Assembly: GCF_963678635.1 (NCBI RefSeq)
Contig: NC_087066.1
Span: 9,700,723 to 9,764,722 of the forward strand
Length of the DNA: 64,000 bases
Reading direction: 5' to 3'
Source of the DNA: Symsagittifera roscoffensis
Taxonomy: Eukaryota > Xenacoelomorpha > Acoela > Convolutidae
Shown piece after piece: positions 34,558-43,149 of the stretch. The position numbers and the translations under genes are program-made. Every line of letters starts with the position of its first letter. Positions within the stretch are counted from its first letter, which is position 1. The notes under the pieces are model-generated. The model saw only the letters and a program-made list of their open reading frames with translations. It was not told where the DNA came from and searched no databases.

Positions 34558-34967
34558 TGAGTTAGGACCGAGTTGGTTAACTCATAGAGTAATTTCGGAT
34601 AGGGTACACCGTCTGCTCGTCACGCTATCTTATTTTCGGCCGGATAGATTCGTGCAACTTCTTAGTCTAATACCGATCCTAATCTTACTCTTATACTATC
34701 TAGTCTCAGGTTGTTTAACTAGTCTCTGCTAGGCTCAATAGATCTAGGGTATACTGGTTTATTGCGGCTGCTGAAGTGCTCGGGAGAGTCCAACTAATTT
34801 CTAAGTTAAATTCAAATCTCTCTGGTGCTGAAATTACAAGTAACTTCAGCACTTACAAATAAGTGGGTTGTTAGTTAGATGGATCATGATTGGTTAATAT
34901 TAAATACTTTACATTGGTAAAACATTTAATTTATCCAATCATAATATGTAGTTTAGATCAGGTTCCA
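34558..34967 (-). repeat. 3' LTR of intact giant element
   Basis: 410 bp, TGAG to TTCCA on the plus strand, matching 53067-53476. On the minus strand it contains an AATAAA (34758-34763) suitable as polyadenylation signal and CCAAT-type words. Confidence 0.95.
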
Positions 34968-36584
34968 CCCATCCGGGTTTTACAGAGTTTTTTAGAATAG
35001 TTCTTCTGCAATTCGAAGGATGGATGATGGACGTTTGTTTTTGGCGAACATCATAATTTTCTTCCGTTTCCTCTTTTGTTAGGGAAGTTCCAGGAAGCTG
35101 GAGTTTGAGACATAAGACGTTGTGTTCTTCTTGTGACAACGACTAAGTCTTCGCAACAAACTCAAATCTGATTTCAGAATGGTTGGCTATGTCAGGTTTT
35201 TCTGTTCTTCGTGGAGAACTTCTTTTGTGTCTGATCTAGCTTGGGAATGGCGTGGAGATTGTGCGTGGAGGGGATGCCTGGTTACTCGGATCTGTACGTA
35301 TACTTGAACATCGAGGTGGTCATTGGTCTAGTTCAATGAAGTCCTTTTCTGCGAGGTCAAGTCGTACTCTAAATCCTTTGAGTTGTGATTGTGAGCGGCA
35401 TATCGATTGTAGTTGGTCATTCTCTCTCGAGTGTAGTGGGGTCGTCTTGTCTTTTGATGTTCGTCCTTGGTGTTGTATTCTGATCTATATATTGCATCAT
35501 GTGATTTTACATTTTATAAAACTTTTATTAGTTTAATATTTTTTAATAATGATTTTAGTTAGTTGTTTTCACAAAAGCTTTTTGTTTTAGTTCGGTTATT
35601 TTGAAGAGTTACTCACCCTTGAGTAGCTCTTATTAAAAATAGAGGTGTGGTCACAAAGCGTGGATGTAGCGCGGTGGGTTAGGCCGGCTATAGAGCATGC
35701 TCAGGACGTCCTTCCTGGTGGGTTAGGCCAGGAGTGGGAGTATGATTTCATGCGGTTTTTGTGAGGGGTCCTGTTATGTGACAACGTTTTATGTTGGGTT
35801 TGTTGTGGTCTTACTTATGTCTTGTTGGTTATGTACTTTTTCCAAAAATCAAATTGTTTGTGGTATGGGTTTGTCTTTCGACTTTTTTGTGTTTTATTAT
35901 TCCTTTCTTAGACTTTATAATAGTCTTCAAAAGAATAAATTATCCAGTTTTAAACTGGGTTAATCCGGTTTGGGTACCGTTGGTTTCCTTTTCTAAGTCA
36001 TGCTGTTATTCTATGATTTGTGGTATTTAGTAAGCTGCGTTGGTTAGTTTTGTTTAGTATATGATTCCTTTCCAACCGGGTTAAAGGAAAATTTGAAACA
36101 TGTTATTTTATGTTAGAGTTGTTGAGTGTGAAAACTTGAAACTGAAATTCATTATTTTAAACAATTCTTCGTGGGCGAGCTGTGCGAGTGTGGATAGAAT
36201 TTCTGTGCGAATGAATGAAAATATCAAAAGGTTAGTACTGCATTTGCATTTATTTAATTTACTACATAGAATTTAGAAATTTACTGCTAGTCATGGGGGA
36301 ATATTAAGATACAAATTTTCATCATAATTAGATTTATTGCTTTGGGGGAAAATATTATAGATGAATTTACTGCATTGATATTAAATTTAGAAATTTATAA
36401 GTGTAAGAGATTAATAGAATTTTAAAATTGTTTGATGAGAATTGTGATTTTTATTGTTTCTTTTGTGGTTTTTGTAGGTGATTGTCGGATGAAAGCTAAA
36501 AATCTAAGGAAAACATGAATAAAGAATGGTGAGTTTTTAATACTGTAATTAGTTAGTAATATTTACTTAATTCATACTTACCTG
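34968..36584 (-). other. 3' non-coding region of intact giant element
   Basis: About 1.6 kb without a long frame. It starts on the LTR side with the minus-strand polypurine CCCGGATGGG. The GC-rich block at about 35609-35735, with two copies of GGTGGGTTAGGCC, is conserved in the old copy near 5029-5150. A probable intron lies at 36504-36581. Confidence 0.7.
36504..36581 (-). other. probable 78-bp intron just after the ORF-E stop codon
   Basis: Minus strand: the stop TAA (36587-36585) is followed by CAG and a consensus donor GTAAGTATG starting at 36581. The acceptor is ATGTTTTCCTTAG, ending at 36504. A TACTAAC branch-point-like word lies inside, and a nearer alternative acceptor ends at 36543. 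The old copy has the same arrangement (5908-5987, 80 bp). Confidence 0.5.
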
Positions 36585-38390
36585 TTAGTCGTCGGGGAAA
36601 AAACCGTGGGGGAAGATGTCGTGAATTAGTTCTGAAGTTGTTAGTAGTTTAGCTAGAATGCGGATGATATTTTTAGTCTGAAGCAGTGGCCAAAGCAATT
36701 GAAGTGCCTTAATAGTGGTTAGTTCTTCAGTGCCTACTGCAAACTCATAAGGTGTGTTTTGGATTAAGTTATATAATTTGTGATTAAATTTAGTGTTGTG
36801 GATGAATTCTAAAATTGGGATTTCTATAGGTTGTACAAACTCGTGCGGGATAAGGAAGGGTCGGGATTCTTCGGCGTTGAAGGTCTTGGTGATGGGACAG
36901 AAGATGTACATTTGGGTTATGGGGTCATAATTACGAAGAATACCATAAAGGTTAGTATCTTTAATGCAATATGTGAAATTTAGGAAAAATGGTGAAGTGT
37001 ATTTGGAATTAATGAATTGAAAACGATGGTGTGGTTGTCTAGAGGGTGTGTGTAGGTCAAAGTGATTTTGGATGAAGCGATAATAACTATATGTGTGGGT
37101 TTGTTTAGTGCGCAACATAATATCGTGTGAGCAGTGTAAATCTCTTTCGTGTGGTGCAAGGAAATGAAAGGTTAGTGAAAATATTTGGAAGCGTTCTTTA
37201 AAACTTTCGTATGCTTGTGTGTCTGTTAGTGCTTCTGAAATAATGTGATCAAACTTTCGGTCGAAGATGTTTAGTGTAAATATATATGGTGTCTTGATGA
37301 AAAATTTCTCGGTAATTTGTGGATTAGCGAAGCGATCGTCGTCTAAGAATTGATCTTGGTTAGCTCTGATGATGTTGTGATCATAGTATTCGAGTGTATA
37401 TTCGTTAGCTCTAGGTGCAGTGTGTGTTTTTAGTGATTTTTTATATCCAACGTAAGTAAATTGTCTAGCGGTTAGTGGTGTAGTGAGTCGATATAGCATG
37501 TCCGTATTTCGCTCTATATCGATGTGAGTGTTAGATAAAGGTAAGCAAAGAGGGTTAGTAAAATGATAATATGAGGTCCAAGAGAGAGTGGGCATTAAAA
37601 CGTATTCATCTACAAAGTTGCGTGTTTCGTTAGTGTCGTGGGGGGTGTTTAAGGTGTATTGTGGGAATGAGGGTAAGGTGATGGCTAAAAATTCTTTTGT
37701 GTTAGTATGCTTGGGGTGGTTGATGTATTCACGGGCTGTTCCTGGTTTTGCTGGGAAAGGATGGTTGGGGAACTTTCTTTTAAAAGTGCGGTAAGCTCTA
37801 TTAGTGTTGAGTGAAGATTCAGTTGATGTGGATGATGGTGCTAATGATTCAGTATAATTTGAAGAGGGTGTAGGGGTAGGGGGATTGGATGAATTTATAG
37901 TGGAGGAGATTTGGTTTATGGTTGGGGTATTAAGGTGGTAGGGTTGTTGTTGGAGGGTAATAAAATTATCTAGCTCTGGGGAGATTCGGGGGGTGTCTGG
38001 AGAATGAGATGATTGGTCAGAATGGTATGAGGAGTAGGTTGGGGTAACTTGGGAAGCATAAGAGGGTGTGGGAGTAATGGGGTCAGGGTTATTGGATAAT
38101 ATGGGTTGAAAACGGGGTTGAGAAAAATTAGAAGAGTTATGAAAATTATTGGATGGGGATGGTTCTGAGTCGGCAAATTCATCGGGGGTTTCAATATTCG
38201 GGTTATTGAGTTGTGAGATGGAATATAAAACTGAGATGTGTGAATTAGTGTCGGAATTCATGCCTGATGTTACATTACTAGGTGAAAAGTCGGGTGGCGG
38301 AAAAGCAAAAAGTGGTATTATTGGGATTGGAGAGGTAAGATTGGTTGGGTGGGAATTTGATCGGTGTAGTGATCCAAGTTGGCGGCTCAT
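36585..38390 (-). CDS. ORF-E, 601-aa protein of unknown function
   Basis: The start ATG at 38390 overlaps the env stop as ATGA, a layout that favours translation by termination and re-initiation. Residues 1-220 are low-complexity, rich in Pro, Ser, Thr and Asn. Residues 225-601 look like a folded domain, with many aromatic residues, few Cys and no signal peptide or clear membrane segment. The closing part has IQNTPYEF and LQLLWPLLQTKNI blocks that are kept in the old copy. It lies at the 3' end after env, where retroviruses carry accessory genes. No family recognised. It could be a structural or regulatory protein, or a captured gene. Confidence 0.85.
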   Translation of the reverse strand: MSRQLGSLHRSNSHPTNLTSPIPIIPLFAFPPPDFSPSNVTSGMNSDTNSHISVLYSISQLNNPNIETPDEFADSEPSPSNNFHNSSNFSQPRFQPILSNNPDPITPTPSYASQVTPTYSSYHSDQSSHSPDTPRISPELDNFITLQQQPYHLNTPTINQISSTINSSNPPTPTPSSNYTESLAPSSTSTESSLNTNRAYRTFKRKFPNHPFPAKPGTAREYINHPKHTNTKEFLAITLPSFPQYTLNTPHDTNETRNFVDEYVLMPTLSWTSYYHFTNPLCLPLSNTHIDIERNTDMLYRLTTPLTARQFTYVGYKKSLKTHTAPRANEYTLEYYDHNIIRANQDQFLDDDRFANPQITEKFFIKTPYIFTLNIFDRKFDHIISEALTDTQAYESFKERFQIFSLTFHFLAPHERDLHCSHDIMLRTKQTHTYSYYRFIQNHFDLHTPSRQPHHRFQFINSKYTSPFFLNFTYCIKDTNLYGILRNYDPITQMYIFCPITKTFNAEESRPFLIPHEFVQPIEIPILEFIHNTKFNHKLYNLIQNTPYEFAVGTEELTTIKALQLLWPLLQTKNIIRILAKLLTTSELIHDIFPHGFFPDD

Positions 38391-41005
38391 CGTGGGCTAA
38401 AAAAATGATTATTTTGAGACTGAAAAGCGGTGGTATGGGGTTGTTCAATAATTTGTTCATAAGTATTATCATCTTGTGACTGGTGTGTCATTATATGTTG
38501 GATGGGACTTTGTGATGTATTGAGTCGAAAATTTGGATTATGTGTGATGACTAAATTTCGAAAATTTCGTGGGACTAGGGATAGTGGATGGTTATTTGGT
38601 AGGGGTGGTAATTGTGGTGCCGTTGGCGTTATGTCTACATTGTTATGTTCTTCGTCGTATGTATTTTGTCGTGTTGCTATTTTTGTGTTATATTCTTTTA
38701 TTTGTGCGTCTAAAAGAATTTTGTTTATAGATGTAGAAAAGATTCCAAAAAATCCTGCAAAGAGTATGCGTGCTACGCTTGCTTGTCTGTTTACTTGTGT
38801 GTGTATAGCACACGTGTTGTAGATTCCTTTTAAAAGTGAGAAAAGAAATCCAATAAAGTTAAACATTGCGTATAAAATAGTCAATTTTTCTAAGATGTAG
38901 TAGGGCCATCCTAGAAAATCGAGGATCTCATTTTTGAGTGTAACAAAGCTAAAAATGTTAATTGGTGATATATCTTGGGGACGGTATTTTTCACCGTTTA
39001 GATATATGTAATCTTTAATGTCTTTAAAATATCCGCTATAGTCTTGCGTGTAGATATCGGCAAATCCTGCGGTTTCTGCAAGTTTGCGTAAGTTTTGGTC
39101 TATTGATTGTCTTTGTATAGTGTCCATTTGTGTTAATAATTCTTGGAATTGTTGTGTTCTAATGTGATGTTGAATATCTGATTTTGAATAGATTCCTATT
39201 GATTGTAAGTCTATATTTGGGTTTCGAGCAATAGCGCGAATGCTTTCTGGTGAAAATTTTTTGAGTGATTGCATTAATGTGGGATATGGAGTGAGAAGAT
39301 AATATTTATTTTCATCAGGGTTTAGTTGTACTACATTGTGGCTGTTTTCTGATCCACATGGGACTGCGGTATCCCAGAAATAGGTTCTTCGTGAAAGTGT
39401 ATCCACGAAATGTACTTTATTCTTATAAAAGATAGGGATTCTTTTATAACATCGTTTATCTTCAAAAACGTATAGTGGTGATACTTTTTTAGTACAAGTA
39501 TAAAACCATAAGATGTTTCCTTCATAGTCTAAAAAATTTGATCTATTTCCAGATAATAAGTATCCTGCATAGGGTATTTTTAATACTGCTAGTGCAAGTG
39601 ATTGTAATATTTGTGTTCGTTCTAACTCGCATAGTTGGTGTAGTGTTTCTAATTCGGAGAGTGACATTTCTTGAAAAATTCGGCTAATTGTATAATCTAG
39701 TTTCATATCTAAATGAATATCATAGTGGATATTACCGAAATATGTAGTATTCATTAGTGATAATTCTTGTAAGCGTGTGCTTCTGGTGTCATGGGGTTTT
39801 AGATGTCCACCAGGTTGTCCGTTGCTTTTTTCAAAATTAACTGGTATATAGGATGTTCCTTCGTTTAGAGGATGACCTGTGGCATATGGGTCGATTTTTA
39901 CCTTTCCAGTGGTCATGTCGAATCCTTTTTCGTATTCAACTAATATTTCAGAGTATTGTGTTCTGTGAAGTGGATTCCTGTATTTACATGCAAGTTCTGT
40001 TTCTTGATATATTTGAAAACGTGTCAATTTATTTTCTATATTGTCTATGTTTCTAAAATTAGAACTTAGTTTTCGTGATGGATGGACTTGTTCATATGGA
40101 ATTGATTGTATAAAATATTTTTCGTGAAATTTTATCATACGAGCGTGTATTTTTGCTACTTGAAATGTTGTACATGTATCTTCGGGGAACCAAACAATTG
40201 TTGCTTGTGTTCTCGTTGTAGGGTCGCAATAACCTTGATCATTTTTACAAGGTAATCGGATTCCTTGATAGATCATTGTATTATCTGATAAATCTCGTGT
40301 TAGTTGTATTTTTTCGAGTTGTATTTTCCAATCGAAAAACATTATTTCTTGGTATCCTTTATTTTTTGTGTCTGCTTTGCAGTTTGATGGGTCATTTATA
40401 CCAATGTGTGGTATCCAATGTTTATCGTGTAGGTCATAGGTTAATCGTCCGTGTGCGCCGTTATACGGGTATTTTTCGTCTAGTTTTATATGTCCTTGGT
40501 GTCTTTCAAGTTGTGATTGATGTACAGAGTCTGGAAAAACTTGAAAATTAACTAACTTTCTTTGGGAGTTTTTATTTTGTGTGATGTTTAGTCTAAGTAA
40601 TTCATTTTTACAATCGTCGGGATTGAGATGTAAAAGACGTTCTATATTACTTTGATAGAATGATTCATGGTCAAGTCGGTTTTTGTTTCCGTTCGAGACT
40701 TGTGAACAATGTACTTTCTTTTCGGAAAATGTTGCTGTAAATTTATAACCTGTAACTGTTGTTGCTCGGGCTTTTGAATAGAGTGTAGCTATTACATCTG
40801 TGGTTTCTATAGCTTGTGGTTCTGTTTCACATTGTGATACTTGATTTATTGCATATTTATGTAGTGTTTTTTGTTCATTTTCTTCACAATCGTAATGTGT
40901 TACTAATAAATCTTGTGGTCCTGTACGAGGAGAAGGGTTTATGTTTTGATTTGAGATTACTAGAAAAAGGAGTTGGAGAAAAATTAATAATTTTAGAATA
41001 TACAT
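38387..41005 (-). CDS. env: Env-like membrane glycoprotein, 872 aa
   Basis: Starts with a hydrophobic signal peptide (residues 2-19). A long Cys-containing ectodomain follows, with an EENEQ and CETE region near the N-terminus and FYTCTKKVSPLYVFEDKRCY near residues 500-520. Two hydrophobic segments lie at about 705-728 and 739-763, then a cytoplasmic tail of about 110 residues. The tail holds PTAP (794-797) and NTYEQI (a YxxI sorting-type motif). A splice acceptor-like CATACTCAG ends 13 nt upstream of the ATG, so a spliced env mRNA is likely. The start overlaps the end of ORF-C by 13 nt and the stop overlaps ORF-E by 4 nt. Role: presumably particle entry into cells. The fusion-protein class is not assigned from sequence alone. 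Confidence 0.85.
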   Translation of the reverse strand: MYILKLLIFLQLLFLVISNQNINPSPRTGPQDLLVTHYDCEENEQKTLHKYAINQVSQCETEPQAIETTDVIATLYSKARATTVTGYKFTATFSEKKVHCSQVSNGNKNRLDHESFYQSNIERLLHLNPDDCKNELLRLNITQNKNSQRKLVNFQVFPDSVHQSQLERHQGHIKLDEKYPYNGAHGRLTYDLHDKHWIPHIGINDPSNCKADTKNKGYQEIMFFDWKIQLEKIQLTRDLSDNTMIYQGIRLPCKNDQGYCDPTTRTQATIVWFPEDTCTTFQVAKIHARMIKFHEKYFIQSIPYEQVHPSRKLSSNFRNIDNIENKLTRFQIYQETELACKYRNPLHRTQYSEILVEYEKGFDMTTGKVKIDPYATGHPLNEGTSYIPVNFEKSNGQPGGHLKPHDTRSTRLQELSLMNTTYFGNIHYDIHLDMKLDYTISRIFQEMSLSELETLHQLCELERTQILQSLALAVLKIPYAGYLLSGNRSNFLDYEGNILWFYTCTKKVSPLYVFEDKRCYKRIPIFYKNKVHFVDTLSRRTYFWDTAVPCGSENSHNVVQLNPDENKYYLLTPYPTLMQSLKKFSPESIRAIARNPNIDLQSIGIYSKSDIQHHIRTQQFQELLTQMDTIQRQSIDQNLRKLAETAGFADIYTQDYSGYFKDIKDYIYLNGEKYRPQDISPINIFSFVTLKNEILDFLGWPYYILEKLTILYAMFNFIGFLFSLLKGIYNTCAIHTQVNRQASVARILFAGFFGIFSTSINKILLDAQIKEYNTKIATRQNTYDEEHNNVDITPTAPQLPPLPNNHPLSLVPRNFRNLVITHNPNFRLNTSQSPIQHIMTHQSQDDNTYEQIIEQPHTTAFQSQNNHFFSPR

Positions 41006-42129
41006 GTGTATGATAATCCTGAGTATGGATTATAAAATGTAATGTAGCCAATTGTGTTTTTGGTATATCTGTCGTATTTATATATTACTTCAGTAGTTAT
41101 AAACGGTGGTGGTAGTGATTGAGCTGTTATGTTAGGTGGATTTAATGGGTAGGGATGTTGGGTAATATTATTTAACTTAACTGTGATTTCAAACTTTAAT
41201 TGTAAACTGTTTTGTTGGAGTATTTGAATATTGTGATCACGGATATCGTTGTGAATATCTTGGCGATATTGTAATCTATTAAGTGCCCAGTTATGAAGGC
41301 GGTTACTTTCTTGATGTTGTCCAAATAATGGTGGAGGTGCTGTAAATGTATTCCAATCTAGTCTTAAAGGAATATTTGTTGATGATTGTTCTCGATATCT
41401 GGCGTCGAGATTATTTGGAAAATTTAAGTTAAAAGGTGGTGGTGAAATCTGGCTTATTGATGGTGTTGATGGTAGTGATAATGTTTCTGGTAGTGATGAG
41501 GATGTTGTTGTATCCGTAGAAATATCTATGGGGTCATTGACTAAATTTGGTTCACCTTGTGTAAATGAATGTGTAGTCCAATATGGAAATCGTGATGTTT
41601 GGTTTGTGGGGTTGAAAGGATTTTCACGTATTTGCTCAGATGTTGGTGTTGAACCTAAGTAATCTGATGGTAGGCTTGAGGTGCTACGTTGTGAAAGAAG
41701 CGTAGGGGTTTCTGGTAATATACCAATGGGGTTTTCTGGAGTGTTTTGTGATGGGGATTGAGGTATATCAAAATGAACTCGGGGAGTTTGAAAATTTCTG
41801 TTTCGTCGAGGATGTATAATTTGTCTATTTATTTCGACTGTATTTTGGTTTTGACTAGAATTTCTTATTCTACTTAGTTCTTGTGGTAGTGTTGGGTATA
41901 GGTTATATGTTGGTTCGCTTAAAGGTGCTTGTCGTTGAACTGGTTCTAGTGGTTCTGATAAACGAGCATGTCGTTCTTCAAAAGTGTATGGATTGTCTTG
42001 AAAAGAAATTCGTGTAGATGTTTGAGGATTTTGAGTAATTGAAGGTGGTGTTTGGTTATCTTGGGATGATGTCGGTGAAGACTGATTCTGTGACTGTTGG
42101 GTAGCAATTTTTGATGGATTTTTGAATTG
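40993..42129 (-). CDS. ORF-C, 378-codon open frame without any ATG
   Basis: On the minus strand the frame is open from 42129 (after TAA at 42132-42130) to TAA at 40995-40993, with no ATG and none of TTG, CTG or GTG in frame. The first two thirds are Pro/Ser/Thr/Gln/Asn-rich. The last 130 or so residues look folded, with APPPLFGQHQESNRLHNWAL, an LKFEITVKLNNIT block and a YDRYTKNTIGYITFYNPYSG end. The end is closely conserved in the old copy, which argues for a real protein. It must be started by splicing, by frameshifting from the small ORF just upstream, or from a non-standard codon. Such a long frame in a coding-rich element is unlikely to be chance. Confidence 0.65.
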   Translation of the reverse strand, partial: QFKNPSKIATQQSQNQSSPTSSQDNQTPPSITQNPQTSTRISFQDNPYTFEERHARLSEPLEPVQRQAPLSEPTYNLYPTLPQELSRIRNSSQNQNTVEINRQIIHPRRNRNFQTPRVHFDIPQSPSQNTPENPIGILPETPTLLSQRSTSSLPSDYLGSTPTSEQIRENPFNPTNQTSRFPYWTTHSFTQGEPNLVNDPIDISTDTTTSSSLPETLSLPSTPSISQISPPPFNLNFPNNLDARYREQSSTNIPLRLDWNTFTAPPPLFGQHQESNRLHNWALNRLQYRQDIHNDIRDHNIQILQQNSLQLKFEITVKLNNITQHPYPLNPPNITAQSLPPPFITTEVIYKYDRYTKNTIGYITFYNPYSGLSYTCIF

Positions 42130-42134
42130 TTACT

Positions 42135-42320
42135 TTAGTGGGAAGGTTTATGTTTATTATAGTATTCTTCCAAAAAAAGAATTAGAAGGATTGTTGCTAG
42201 GGCAAATGTGAAGATTGCTTTCTTTATACATTTACATATTGTCAAAATGAGGGATGATAAAAATGTTATGAAAATTACAAACAATAAAAAAAATATCAGT
42301 TCTACTGAAAATTGTTCGTA
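42135..42320 (-). CDS. small hydrophobic ORF, 61 codons, two membrane segments
   Basis: Minus strand, open from 42320 to TAA at 42137-42135, again with no in-frame ATG. Two strongly hydrophobic stretches (about residues 9-28 and 36-50) flank a CKCIKK turn, and the tail is Lys/His/Ser-rich. An acceptor-like TTTTCAG lies about 15 nt inside the frame, and a run of eight T could allow slippage from an overlapping ATG frame. The same pattern survives in the decayed copy at 11189-11345. It resembles the size and layout of viral small membrane proteins, but function is unknown. Confidence 0.5.
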   Translation of the reverse strand, partial: YEQFSVELIFFLLFVIFITFLSSLILTICKCIKKAIFTFALATILLILFLEEYYNKHKPSH

Positions 42321-43149
42321 TCATTTAGACAAGTTATATGAATCGTACCTGTGGATATAATCAAGGGTTTTGGAAAGTTGGAGGAATAGTTCGAGTATAG
42401 TGTAGAAAATTTAAAAAATGTTACAAAAAATGATTAGGATTATTAGAAAAGATTCAAGTATATCAAAAAGAAATATTATAAAGGTTTCAAGTATTGTAAA
42501 AAAATGTTTAAGATTTATGAGTATTTGAGTAACTGATTGAGAGAAGAGCATTTAAGAAATGATCTCTTGGTCGAATATTTTTTGCTGTTTGAGGCGATTT
42601 TCTAGTGTGGTCGGATTATTTATTAGTTTTTTGACAAGTGGGTTGAGTTTTGTAAAAAATTGTTGGGGGCAATTTTCATGGTGACTGGGAGGTCGTCTTT
42701 TTCTTTATTTTTGTTTGTCAAATGATCCGGGGTATGGTGAGATTTTTATACTTTAGGCTAATTAAAATGTTCATTTTGTTACTTTAGGCTAAGTTAACAA
42801 ATTTGCTTTGGGGGTATTCGTGGTCTGAGTTGGGGAAATATTGTTGATCTTTGGGTTATTAGATAAGGGAGGGGTACGGTATTATGGTGATATTTATTTT
42901 AGTTGTCAAGTTGGAGTGGTTTGCTTATTTTTGACCTGGAGGTCGTAAAGTTATAGTTATAGATGTGCCTGGAGTTCTATATGATTCGTCTAATTGGTCT
43001 TAGTTTGAGTTAGAGAAAGTGACGGATTGGATGAATCCTATTGGTCTATTTTGAACTAGAATTATTACGTACTTGTCAGCATGTTATTTTGAAAAATGTA
43101 AATGAAAAATGTTTCGAAGGTTTCAAGATAGTGAAGTATAATGTTAAAA
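42321..43149 (-). other. spacer between gag-pol and small hydrophobic ORF
   Basis: About 0.83 kb without an open frame. It has acceptor-like text (TTATATCCACAG near 42350-42362) that could serve subgenomic mRNAs. No repeat recognised. Confidence 0.45.

Noticed and set aside
34454-34732. Plus-strand frame running from the MITE into the LTR
   Set aside because: The same peptide end recurs at 53014-53241 in the other LTR; it is an accidental frame inside repeats.
35664-35690. tRNA A-box-like text (TAGCGCGGTGG) in the 3' region of the giant element
   Set aside because: No matching B box or cloverleaf follows at the right distance, so I do not call a tRNA or tRNA-derived SINE.
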